Below, piece by piece: positions 45,571 through 53,403 of a DNA stretch of 64,000 bases; the first letter of the stretch is position 1; each line of letters opens with the position of its first letter. The notes under the pieces are model-generated. The model saw only the letters and a program-made list of their open reading frames with translations. It searched no databases and was not told the origin of the DNA. The translations under genes were made by a program, and so were the position numbers. Source of the DNA: PWXP01 sp040772845 (GTDB lineage: Bacteria > Planctomycetota > Planctomycetia > Pirellulales > Thermoguttaceae); contig JAXGXG010000002.1 in NCBI GenBank assembly GCA_040772845.1, positions 806,001 through 870,000 on the forward strand. The letters run 5' to 3'.

Positions 45571-47061
45571 GTGGAACTGAAATCCTTGGAAGCCTGGTTT
45601 GTTGTCGGTAGTCAAACCCTCTACGGAGAGCAGGTGCTCAGCGAGGTTGCCGAGCACAGCGCCCAAATGGTCGAGGAGTGGAACGCTGCGGCCGAGTTGC
45701 CCGTGCGCATGGTTCTCAAACCGGTTGCGACCGGCTCCGATGCAATTGCACAACTATGTCGCGACGCCAACGCGGCGCCGAACTGTCTCGGCCTGGTTTG
45801 CTGGATGCACACCTTTTCGCCTGCCAAAATGTGGATCGCCGGCCTGACCGCCCTCCAGAAGCCCCTGCTGCACCTCCACACGCAGTTCAACCGGGATGTT
45901 CCATGGGCCACGATCGACATGGACTTCATGAACCTGCACCAGTCGGCACACGGCGACCGCGAGTTCGGGTTCATCTGTACGCGACTGGGCAAGGCGCGCA
46001 AGGTGGTTGTGGGGCACTGGCAAGAGGCCGAAGTACGCAATCGCATGGCCGCCTGGATGCGCGCCGCGGCCGGCTTGCACGAAATGCGGCGACTGAAGAT
46101 CGCCAGGCTTGGCGATAACATGCGTCAGGTTGCGGTTACCGAAGGCGACAAGGTCGAGGCCCAGATTCGCTTCGGCGTTGAGACGCATGGTTACGGCGTA
46201 AGTGAATGGGCCGATTGCGTCGCCCAGGTTGCCGACTCGGAGGTCGACCGGTTGGTGTCGCAATACGACCAGCAGTATGCCATGGCGGCCGCACTGCGCC
46301 CGGATGGCCAGCAACGCGCGTCGCTCCGCGATGCCGCCCGCGCGGAACTGGGGCTGCGCGCGTTTCTTCAAACCCGGGACTGTCACGCCTTCACCGATAC
46401 GTTTGAAGACCTGCCGGGAATCAAGCAGGTTCCCGGTTTGGCGGTCCAGCGATTGATGGCCGACGGCTACGGCTTTGGGGCTGAGGGCGATTGGAAGACG
46501 GCCGCGCTGGTTCGGGTGCTGAAGGTAATGGCGGACGGGCTGCCCGGCGGAACGTCGTTCATGGAAGACTATACGTATCATCTGAGTATCGAGGGACCGA
46601 AGGTGTTGGGCGCGCATATGCTGGAGGTCTGCGCCTCGCTGGCGGACGGAACGCCGTCGTGCGAGATTGCCCCGCTTTCGATCGGCGGCAAGGACGATCC
46701 GGTCCGACTGGTCTTCACCGCGCCGGCCGGACCTGCGGTAAACGTTGCCATGGTCGACCTCGGTACGCGTTTCCGCCTTCTGGTCAATGAGGTCGACGCG
46801 GTCGCCGCGGAGCAGGACCTGCCGAACCTTCCGGTTGCCAGGGCCCTTTGGGCGCCGCGGCCCGATCTGAAGACGGCCGCGGCGGCATGGATCTACGCCG
46901 GCGGTCCGCATCACATGGCGTTCAGCCAGGCACTGGGCAGCGAACCCATCGAGGATTTCGCCGAAATGGCCGGCGTCGAATGCGTGATGATCGACTGGAA
47001 GACTCGCGTGCGAGACGTGAAGGATGCACTCCGGTGGAATCGCGCGTTTTTCGAACGATGA
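45571..47061 (+). CDS. araA: L-arabinose isomerase
   Basis: 496 aa, the standard length. It interconverts L-arabinose and L-ribulose in the cytoplasm with Mn2+. Family motifs are WFVVGSQTLYGEQVL at the start, LVCWMHTFSPAKMWIAGL, HLHTQFNRDVPW, DMDFMNLHQSAHGDREFGF, IARLGDNMRQVAVTEGDK, GFGAEGDWKTAALVRVLK, SFMEDYTYHL and the final GGPHHMAFSQAL. The start is a GTG with GGAGG about 11 bases upstream. The GH51 arabinofuranosidase gene lies 228 bp downstream, so the two likely form an arabinan-to-ribulose module. No araB or araD is in the window. Confidence 0.97.
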   Translation: MELKSLEAWFVVGSQTLYGEQVLSEVAEHSAQMVEEWNAAAELPVRMVLKPVATGSDAIAQLCRDANAAPNCLGLVCWMHTFSPAKMWIAGLTALQKPLLHLHTQFNRDVPWATIDMDFMNLHQSAHGDREFGFICTRLGKARKVVVGHWQEAEVRNRMAAWMRAAAGLHEMRRLKIARLGDNMRQVAVTEGDKVEAQIRFGVETHGYGVSEWADCVAQVADSEVDRLVSQYDQQYAMAAALRPDGQQRASLRDAARAELGLRAFLQTRDCHAFTDTFEDLPGIKQVPGLAVQRLMADGYGFGAEGDWKTAALVRVLKVMADGLPGGTSFMEDYTYHLSIEGPKVLGAHMLEVCASLADGTPSCEIAPLSIGGKDDPVRLVFTAPAGPAVNVAMVDLGTRFRLLVNEVDAVAAEQDLPNLPVARALWAPRPDLKTAAAAWIYAGGPHHMAFSQALGSEPIEDFAEMAGVECVMIDWKTRVRDVKDALRWNRAFFER

Positions 47062-47289
47062 TCACCGTTCGCTCTGCGGAATCTCTACGCCGTTAAGCCC
47101 CGTTCGCACTGCGATACCAGCGGCAAACCGGGCGCAGCAACGAATGCGGTGCGGCAGGTATACCGGGGAGTGACCGCCACCAACTCCGGACGGAGAGTCG
47201 CTGCACAGTCATACACCCTTGCATCCCCATGGGCAAGGGCGATAATGGCGTGTGGCCCCGTTCCATTCCCCCTTTGGCGAGATCCGATC

Positions 47290-49278
47290 ATGATTGCCGC
47301 GCGAATGAGAGTCCGTATCCTTTTGGCTACGTGTGTTCTGTCCGTTTCGATAGGCGGCCCCCTGCTGGGCGATGATGGGACGTCGATCGCCAGGCCGCAG
47401 CTTACGGTGTACGCAGACGACACCGGTGCGCCGATCAGCCCGATGATTTACGGCCAGTTCATCGAGCACCTGGGACGCTGCATTTACGGCGGCATCTGGG
47501 CCGAAATGCTCGAAGACCGCAAGTTCTACTTCCCCGTTACGCCCGAGTATCGACCCTATCGCGCGCTGGAAGACGGCAAGTTTCCCGTCGTCGGCGCATC
47601 GCCTTGGGAAATCATGGGGACGCCCGATTCTGTCGTCATGCAGAGGGAGCAATCGTTTGTCGGCGAACATACACCCCTGGTCGCGCCTGGCAGCGGGATT
47701 CGCCAGCGGGATCTGGGCGTGGTGCAGGGCAAGCAGTACGACGGTTCCATATGGCTCCGCGCGCCGCAGGGCACCGCCGAAGTGAAGGTCGCGCTCGTGT
47801 GGAGCAACGGCGATGCCGGACGCCAGACCGTTGTTCTCACCGCAGTCGGCGGCGACTACAGGAAGTACCCCCTCCGATTCACGGCGCAAGCGAACACCGA
47901 CGAAGCCATGCTGGAGATTACGGTGCAGCGGGCGCCGGTGCTGATCGGCACGGCCTCGCTCATGCCGGCCGACAACGTCGATGGCCTGCGGGCCGATACG
48001 CTTGGACTGCTGAAGCAATTGGGCGGCGCCGCATATCGATGGCCGGGCGGCAATTTCGTGAGCGGCTATGACTGGCGCGACGGTATTGGCGATCGCGATC
48101 GCCGCCCACCGCGCAAGAACCCGGCGTGGACCGGCGTGGAGCACAACGATTTCGGTCTGGATGAGTTTGTTGCCTTCTGCCGCCACGTGGACAGTGAGCC
48201 GGTCATTACGGTGAACACCGGTTTCGGCGACGCCTATTCCGCCCGGCAGGAAGTGGAATACGCCAATGGTTCCTCGCAAACGATCGGCGGTAACTGGCGC
48301 AAGGACAACGGGCGACCCGAACCCTACGGAGTGAAGTACTGGTGCGTGGGGAACGAAATGTTCGGCCCGTGGCAACTCGGTTTCATGCAGCTTCGCCATT
48401 ACACCCAGAAGCATAACCTTGTGGCGACCGCAATGCTCCAAGCCGATCCGACGTTGATCTTGATCGGCAGCGGTGCGCTCGACCATCGCAACCCCCGATT
48501 CGACCCGGACGAGAAACGTGGCTGGTCGCGAGGCATGTTGGAGCAGTGCGCCGGCAGCATGGATTCCATTGCAGAACATTTCTATCGCGGAAAGGAGTCC
48601 GATAACCTGCTCGTGCACGTGGGCCAGCTTGCCGACGCCGTGAGAAAGAAGGCCGAAGGGCATCGTGCGCTGCAGGCGGAACTGGGGCTGTTGCCGGAGC
48701 GGCGCATGCCCATTGCCATGACCGAATGGAACTACTGGCGCCAGCCGTATGTGTATGGCGAACTCGGATGCATTTACGACCTGTCGGACGCTCTCGGCGT
48801 CGCTGCCGGCTTGCACGAGTATTTCCGCCAAAGCGACGCCATTGGCATGGCCTTCTACGCACAGACGGTCAATGTGATCGGCTGCATCAAGACCACCAAG
48901 ACGAACGCATTCATGTCAACCACGGCTCTGCCCTTGATGCTCTATCGCCGCCAGTTCGGCTCGATCCCGCTGAAAGTCCGGGGCGAGGGCCTCCCGCAGG
49001 CGTTGGATGTCGCGGCCGCCTGGACCAAGGACCTGGATGCGCTGACCGTGGCGGTGGTGAATCCTCTGCCCCAATCGCAGTCCTTCGCCCTGATCGCCGA
49101 TGGGGCCGAACTGCATCGCGAAGGGACCGTGTGGACGATTGCCGGCAAGGAACCGACGCTTTACAACGAGGTGGACAAGAGTCGCGTCGCAATTGAACAG
49201 AAGCCGTTTACTCTGAATGGAGAGGTGACCGTTTTGCCCTACAGCATCACGCTGCTCCGACTGCCGAAGGCAAACTGA
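47290..49278 (+). CDS. Secreted alpha-L-arabinofuranosidase, GH51
   Basis: 662 aa from the ATG at 47290; signal peptide MIAARMRVRILLATCVLSV (an ATG 15 bases later is also possible). Residues of about 35-60 carry the GH51 start ISPMIYGQFIEHLGRCIYGGIW. A carbohydrate-binding-like insertion follows, then the TIM barrel: GGAAYRWPGGNFVSGYDW, CRHVDSEPVITVNTGFG, acid/base Glu356 in CVGNEMFGPW, SMDSIAEHFY, nucleophile Glu479 in AMTEWNYW. The C-terminal beta-domain begins VRGEGLPQALDVAAAW. It releases terminal arabinofuranosyl residues outside the cytoplasm, feeding the isomerase encoded just upstream. Confidence 0.93.
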   Translation: MIAARMRVRILLATCVLSVSIGGPLLGDDGTSIARPQLTVYADDTGAPISPMIYGQFIEHLGRCIYGGIWAEMLEDRKFYFPVTPEYRPYRALEDGKFPVVGASPWEIMGTPDSVVMQREQSFVGEHTPLVAPGSGIRQRDLGVVQGKQYDGSIWLRAPQGTAEVKVALVWSNGDAGRQTVVLTAVGGDYRKYPLRFTAQANTDEAMLEITVQRAPVLIGTASLMPADNVDGLRADTLGLLKQLGGAAYRWPGGNFVSGYDWRDGIGDRDRRPPRKNPAWTGVEHNDFGLDEFVAFCRHVDSEPVITVNTGFGDAYSARQEVEYANGSSQTIGGNWRKDNGRPEPYGVKYWCVGNEMFGPWQLGFMQLRHYTQKHNLVATAMLQADPTLILIGSGALDHRNPRFDPDEKRGWSRGMLEQCAGSMDSIAEHFYRGKESDNLLVHVGQLADAVRKKAEGHRALQAELGLLPERRMPIAMTEWNYWRQPYVYGELGCIYDLSDALGVAAGLHEYFRQSDAIGMAFYAQTVNVIGCIKTTKTNAFMSTTALPLMLYRRQFGSIPLKVRGEGLPQALDVAAAWTKDLDALTVAVVNPLPQSQSFALIADGAELHREGTVWTIAGKEPTLYNEVDKSRVAIEQKPFTLNGEVTVLPYSITLLRLPKAN

Positions 49279-49309
49279 CTCCACCCGTTGCAGAATGGAA
49301 TCGGCCGTG

Positions 49310-49717
49310 TCACCCCGAGCCAGCCGTTTCCTCTCTGCCCATCGCCAGGGCGTAGGCGACCGCATGGGTGCGGCAGTGGGAAATGCTCACGAGCACCTGC
49401 ACCACGCCGCTCTGCTCGATGGCTTCACGCGCGCCTCCGCGCAGTGCGACAATCGGGCGGCCGCCCGGTTCGGTGCGGATTTCCAGATCGTGCCACGCGA
49501 TTCCGGGCCGCCAGGAAAGCCCCAGAGCCTTCAGCACCGCTTCCTTTGCGGCCCAGCGTCCGGTGAAATGCTGGGTGGCTTGCTTCCGGCTATGACAATA
49601 CTGGATTTCGTCGTTGGTATACACGCGGCGCAGAAACGTCTCGCCGTACCGATCGATCATGCGAGCGATACGCAGACATTCGGTAATATCGGTGCCGATG
49701 CCTAGAATGTTTGCCAT
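49310..49717 (-). CDS. acpS: Holo-[acyl-carrier-protein] synthase
   Basis: 135 aa. It transfers 4'-phosphopantetheine from CoA to acyl-carrier protein. Motifs: GIGTDITECLRIARMI (Mg-binding Asp) at the start and FTGRWAAKEAVLKALGLS (Mg-binding Glu) at residues of about 50-67, then VSISHCRTHAVAYALA. The start at 49717 fits the family; the frame extends 12 codons further without features. It is the last gene of the rnc-trpS-acpS group. Confidence 0.95.
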   Translation of the reverse strand: MANILGIGTDITECLRIARMIDRYGETFLRRVYTNDEIQYCHSRKQATQHFTGRWAAKEAVLKALGLSWRPGIAWHDLEIRTEPGGRPIVALRGGAREAIEQSGVVQVLVSISHCRTHAVAYALAMGREETAGSG

Positions 49718-49771
49718 GTGCGTGCCTTCGTGCGAGAGCGCCTCCCCGGGCAAACAACCATCCGGGCTGCG

Positions 49772-50740
49772 TTACAGGGCGACCCCGCACGCCTGCCTTG
49801 CGCGGAGCAGCACTTCCGCAGCCTTGCGCCGCGCCTTGGCGGCGCCATCGCCAAGGATCTCGCGAATTCTCTCCGGATGCTGTTCCAGTTCCAGGCGTCG
49901 CGCCCGGGCCTCGGCGAAATAGCCCTCGGCCAGAGCCGCCAATTCCTTCTTCACCTGCCCGTAGCCGAAACCGCCGCGACGGTACATGTCGGCCATCGAC
50001 TGTCGTGCGGCATCGTCGGCGAAGAGCGAGAAGAGCTGATACAGGTGATCGGTTTCCGGAGGCTTGGGATCTTCCATGGGCCTGGAGTCGGTCACGATGC
50101 GCATGATCTGTTTGCGTTGCACCTTCGCATCTTCGAAGACCAGGAGCGTATTGTTATAGCTCTTGGACATCTTCTCGCCGTCGGTTCCCGGCACGCGAGC
50201 CGCATGGCCCAGCACCTTGGCCTTGGGCATGACGAAGACTTCTCCGAAGTTGTGGTTGAAGCTTGCGGCCAGATCGCGGCAGACCTCGATATGCTGGACC
50301 TGATCCTCGCCGACCGGGACGACGTCGGAATCGTAGGCCAGGATATCGGCGGCCATGAGTACGGGGTAGGTGAACAGGCCGGCGTCGGCAGAAAGGCCCC
50401 TCGCCTTCTTGTCCTTGAAGGCGTGGCAGCGTTCCAGCAGGCCCATTGGCGCGCCGGTCATCAGCAACCAGCACAGCTCGCTCACCTCGGGCACGTCGGA
50501 TTGGCCAAACAGGGTCGCCTTGTTCGGATCGAGCCCGAGGGCAACCAGGTCCAGGGCGGCGTCGAGGGTGAACTGGCGCAGCCGCGCGCCGTCGCGAACG
50601 GTAGTCAGGGCGTGCAGATTGGCAATGAAGTAGAAGGCTTCATCGGCCTGATCCTGCAGGTCGATGTACTGGCGAATGGCGCCAAAGTAGTTGCCCCAAT
50701 GAAAACGGCCCGTAGGTTGGATGCCGGAAAGGACGCGCAT
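49772..50740 (-). CDS. trpS: Tryptophanyl-tRNA synthetase
   Basis: 322 aa class Ic synthetase charging tRNA-Trp. The nucleotide-binding signature is SGIQPTGRFHWGNYFGAI, where the HIGH-equivalent reads H-W-G-N, and the second signature is PGTDGEKMSKSYNN. The tryptophan pocket includes QSDVPEVSELCWLL and LMAADILAYDSDVVPVGEDQVQH. The gene lies 11 bp downstream of rnc and 54 bp upstream of acpS, all on the minus strand, so one transcript is likely. Confidence 0.97.
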   Translation of the reverse strand: MRVLSGIQPTGRFHWGNYFGAIRQYIDLQDQADEAFYFIANLHALTTVRDGARLRQFTLDAALDLVALGLDPNKATLFGQSDVPEVSELCWLLMTGAPMGLLERCHAFKDKKARGLSADAGLFTYPVLMAADILAYDSDVVPVGEDQVQHIEVCRDLAASFNHNFGEVFVMPKAKVLGHAARVPGTDGEKMSKSYNNTLLVFEDAKVQRKQIMRIVTDSRPMEDPKPPETDHLYQLFSLFADDAARQSMADMYRRGGFGYGQVKKELAALAEGYFAEARARRLELEQHPERIREILGDGAAKARRKAAEVLLRARQACGVAL

Positions 50741-50751
50741 GATCGGTTGGA

Positions 50752-51501
50752 TTACTCCTCAGATGGAAACTCGGATTCGTCGTTGCGTTCGCCGGTCAGT
50801 TCGCATAGGGCGTTTCGGGCGGCACGCTGTTCCGCCTCCTTTTTGTTGCTGCCCCAGGCGGCTGGGTACCGATGACCGCCAATCTGGGCGGCAATCATGA
50901 AACACTTGCTGTGGTCCGGGCCCTTCTCGTCCAGCAGTTGATACGTGGGCGTCGTGCCGTGCTCCCGCTGGGCAAGCTGCTGCAGCAGAGACTTGTAGTT
51001 ATTGCCGACCTTCCCATTGACAGCCAGGGCGATCTCCGGCCCCACGTGCCGCTTGATGAAGCGACGGACGGCCCGATCGCCCCCATCGAGATAGATGCCG
51101 GCGATCAACGATTCGAAGACATCGGCCAGCAGCGACGGGGGCACCCGCGGACTGGTTGTCATCCCCTTACCGAGAATCAGCCACTCTTCGATCCCAAGTT
51201 GCTGACTAATCTTCGTGCACGTCTTTCGACTCACGACAATGGACTTGATCTTGGTCAGGTCGCCCTCGAGGTAGTCGGGATACCGATGGAACAGCATCTC
51301 ACAGACCACGGCGCCCAGAATGGCATCGCCCAGGAATTCGAGCCGTTCATTCGAAGCCAGACGCGTCTCGGCCCCCGACGCGTGAGTAAGGGCCGAATAC
51401 AACAGCGACTTATTCGTAAACTCGTAGCCAATGGCTGTCTCGCACGCCGCGAGTCGCTGGAGTGTCTCGGCGGGCAGATCGATTTCCGGCGGTTTTAGCA
51501 T
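50752..51501 (-). CDS. rnc: Ribonuclease III
   Basis: 249 aa from the ATG at 51501. It cleaves double-stranded RNA in rRNA maturation and mRNA decay. The catalytic domain holds SNERLEFLGDAILGAVVCEMLFHRYPDYLEGDLTK and DVFESLIAGIYLDGGDRAVRRF with the catalytic acidic residues; the C-terminal dsRBD follows (NYKSLLQQLAQREHGTTPTYQLLDEKGPDHSKCF, then NKKEAEQRAARNAL). A well-formed promoter (TTGACA, 17 bp, TAAGTT) lies about 165 bp upstream. The frame's 5' extension to 51585 overlaps a palindromic repeat and was discarded. Confidence 0.97.
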   Translation of the reverse strand: MLKPPEIDLPAETLQRLAACETAIGYEFTNKSLLYSALTHASGAETRLASNERLEFLGDAILGAVVCEMLFHRYPDYLEGDLTKIKSIVVSRKTCTKISQQLGIEEWLILGKGMTTSPRVPPSLLADVFESLIAGIYLDGGDRAVRRFIKRHVGPEIALAVNGKVGNNYKSLLQQLAQREHGTTPTYQLLDEKGPDHSKCFMIAAQIGGHRYPAAWGSNKKEAEQRAARNALCELTGERNDESEFPSEE

Positions 51502-51550
51502 CAAAACGACGCGGCACAACACCCGCGCAGGTCCGGACGGGTACCCGCTC

Positions 51551-51633
51551 GAAAAAAGGGACAGGCACCTCGCTCCAAGCGCCAACCGCAGCCAAAAGCC
51601 GCCGTCTCGTGGAGCCCGTCCCTTTTTCCGAGG
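51551..51633. repeat. Inverted repeat upstream of rnc
   Basis: GAAAAAAGGGACAGGC followed by ACCTCGCTCC (51551-51576) faces GGAGCCCGTCCCTTTTT (51611-51627). The arms pair over most of their length with a bulge, around a ~35-nt loop. It lies in the 5' leader of the rnc transcript. It may be an RNase III-sensitive leader hairpin or simply a dispersed palindrome. Confidence 0.55.
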
Positions 51634-51665
51634 TTTCCCCAGAACATTTTCCTAATCTTTCCGTA

Positions 51666-51694
51666 AACTTAGCAGTAGCAGGCGATACTGTCAA
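51666..51694 (-). promoter_or_regulatory. Sigma70-like promoter for the rnc-trpS-acpS group
   Basis: On the minus strand TTGACA (51694-51689) and TAAGTT (51671-51666) have a 17-bp spacer. rnc starts at 51501, so the leader is about 155 nt and includes the inverted repeat at 51551-51633. Confidence 0.65.
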
Positions 51695-51861
51695 CAAGGA
51701 ATGCAGTGCCGCGACAGAAAGGCCCCCTCCATATGGTGCGGAGCCTATCCCCATTTATCCGCTTCTCGTGACGCGAAGAGCTATTGCCGAAACAGCCCCA
51801 AACCCTGTAGATTACCGAATCCTGAACACGTCTTCTGATGATTGATTTGAGGAGGGATTTC

Positions 51862-53403
51862 ATGGCCTATCGAAAACATCTGCATTCGTGGCCCTTGGCG
51901 CTCGTCCTTATTGCCGGAATGGCAGGCTACAGCATCAGTGTATGGTCGAGCAGTAGTTCAGCGCAGCAGGCACCGCCCGCGGGGCATATGGCGGAAGCCG
52001 CCCCGTTGAATTCGGCCGATCTGGCCGGTGCGGAAAATCTGTCGCGAGCCTTTCGTGCGGCGGCAAAGCGAGTCATTCCGACGGTCGTGAAGATCAAAAC
52101 GACGACCGAACCCCGCTCGGTTCAGAATGGCGGCGGGCCGGCGCGAGAGAATCCGTTCAAGGGGACACCCTACGAGGACTTCTTCGGCGATTTCTTCGAG
52201 GATGGTCGCGGAATGCTCCGGGGGGCGCCACGCCGGCAAGGGTTGGGCTCGGGAGTCATCATTGATCCGAAAGGTCTGGTGCTGACCAACAACCACGTGG
52301 TGGAGGGCGCCGACGACGTTGTGGTGGAGCTGTCCGACGGCAGGCAATTGAAGGCTTCCAATATCAAAACCGATCCGGAAAGCGATTTGGCCGTCTTCCA
52401 GATCGAGGCCGGGAGTCCGCTGCCTGCCGCCATGTTGGGAAACTCCGACGAAATGGAGATCGGTGATTGGGTTCTGGCCATCGGCAATCCGTTTGAACTC
52501 GAGTTGACCGTCAGCGCCGGCATTATTAGCGGTAAAGGAAGGGCCCTGACCGCGGGGCAAAGGGCCAGCTATCTGCAGACCGACGCAGCGATCAACCCGG
52601 GTAATTCCGGCGGGCCCTTGGTAAACCTGCGGGGCGAAGTCGTGGGAGTCAATACGGCCATCGCCTCGAACACCGGCGCGTACCAAGGGGTTGGGTTCGC
52701 CATTCCCATCAACTTGGCGAAATGGGTCAGCTCGCAGCTTGCCGAGCGCGGCATGGTGGAGCGTGCCTATCTGGGCGTGGGCATCGCCGAATTGGATGCG
52801 AAGGTCGCCGAACGACTCGGCGTCGACCGGCGAGCCGGTGTCCTGGTTACCGAAGTCTTCTCGGACACACCTGCCGAAAAGGCCGGATTCCAGATCGGCG
52901 ACTTGATTGTCGCCTTCGCGGGTCATCCGGTTGCCAATCCGCGAGAATTGCAGGCTTTGGTGGAGCGTTCCCCGTCAGGATCGAAGCAGAACGTGACGGT
53001 CTTGCGGGACGGCAAATCGACAACACTGTACGTGGTTGTGCGCACGTTACCTCGCGATTTTGCCGCTGCTCCGGGCCGATCGGATGAGGCTCCTGACGAT
53101 TCGCCGAGCGGTTTCCGCGCCGAGCAGTTGGGCTTCGACGTGGTGGACATGACGCCTGGGATTGCCCAGAAGCTGGGGCTGGACGACGTGCAAGGCGTGG
53201 TCGTGTCGAAGGTTGCTCCCACGAGCATTGCCGCCGGGGCCGGCATACGCGAGGGCATGGTAATCCTTCGCGTCGGCAAGAAGGCCGTCGGATCGGTCGC
53301 CGAGTTTGAAGCCGCGTTGCAGGGCGAATCACTCGCGAAAGGGGTCCTTCTGCTTGTGCGCAGCGGTAACGGGAACCGCTTCATCGTTCTTCAGAAGTCG
53401 TAG
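51862..53403 (+). CDS. DegP/HtrA-type periplasmic serine protease with two PDZ domains
   Basis: 513 aa. The ATG at 51862 has GGAGG six bases upstream. A signal anchor (SWPLALVLIAGMAGYSISVW) precedes the trypsin-like domain with the catalytic triad in LTNNHVVEGADD (His), DPESDLAVFQIEA (Asp) and INPGNSGGPLVNL (Ser). PDZ1 follows (AYLGVGIAELDAKVAERLG, then TPAEKAGFQIGDLIVAFAG), then PDZ2 (GFDVVDMTPGIAQKLGL, AAGAGIREGMVILRVG). The enzyme degrades or refolds misfolded envelope proteins. Its last 23 bases overlap the convergent HzsA-like gene. Confidence 0.95.
   Translation: MAYRKHLHSWPLALVLIAGMAGYSISVWSSSSSAQQAPPAGHMAEAAPLNSADLAGAENLSRAFRAAAKRVIPTVVKIKTTTEPRSVQNGGGPARENPFKGTPYEDFFGDFFEDGRGMLRGAPRRQGLGSGVIIDPKGLVLTNNHVVEGADDVVVELSDGRQLKASNIKTDPESDLAVFQIEAGSPLPAAMLGNSDEMEIGDWVLAIGNPFELELTVSAGIISGKGRALTAGQRASYLQTDAAINPGNSGGPLVNLRGEVVGVNTAIASNTGAYQGVGFAIPINLAKWVSSQLAERGMVERAYLGVGIAELDAKVAERLGVDRRAGVLVTEVFSDTPAEKAGFQIGDLIVAFAGHPVANPRELQALVERSPSGSKQNVTVLRDGKSTTLYVVVRTLPRDFAAAPGRSDEAPDDSPSGFRAEQLGFDVVDMTPGIAQKLGLDDVQGVVVSKVAPTSIAAGAGIREGMVILRVGKKAVGSVAEFEAALQGESLAKGVLLLVRSGNGNRFIVLQKS

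Noticed and set aside
47209..48831. 540-codon minus-strand ORF
   Set aside because: Antisense to the GH51 gene with both catalytic Glu motifs.
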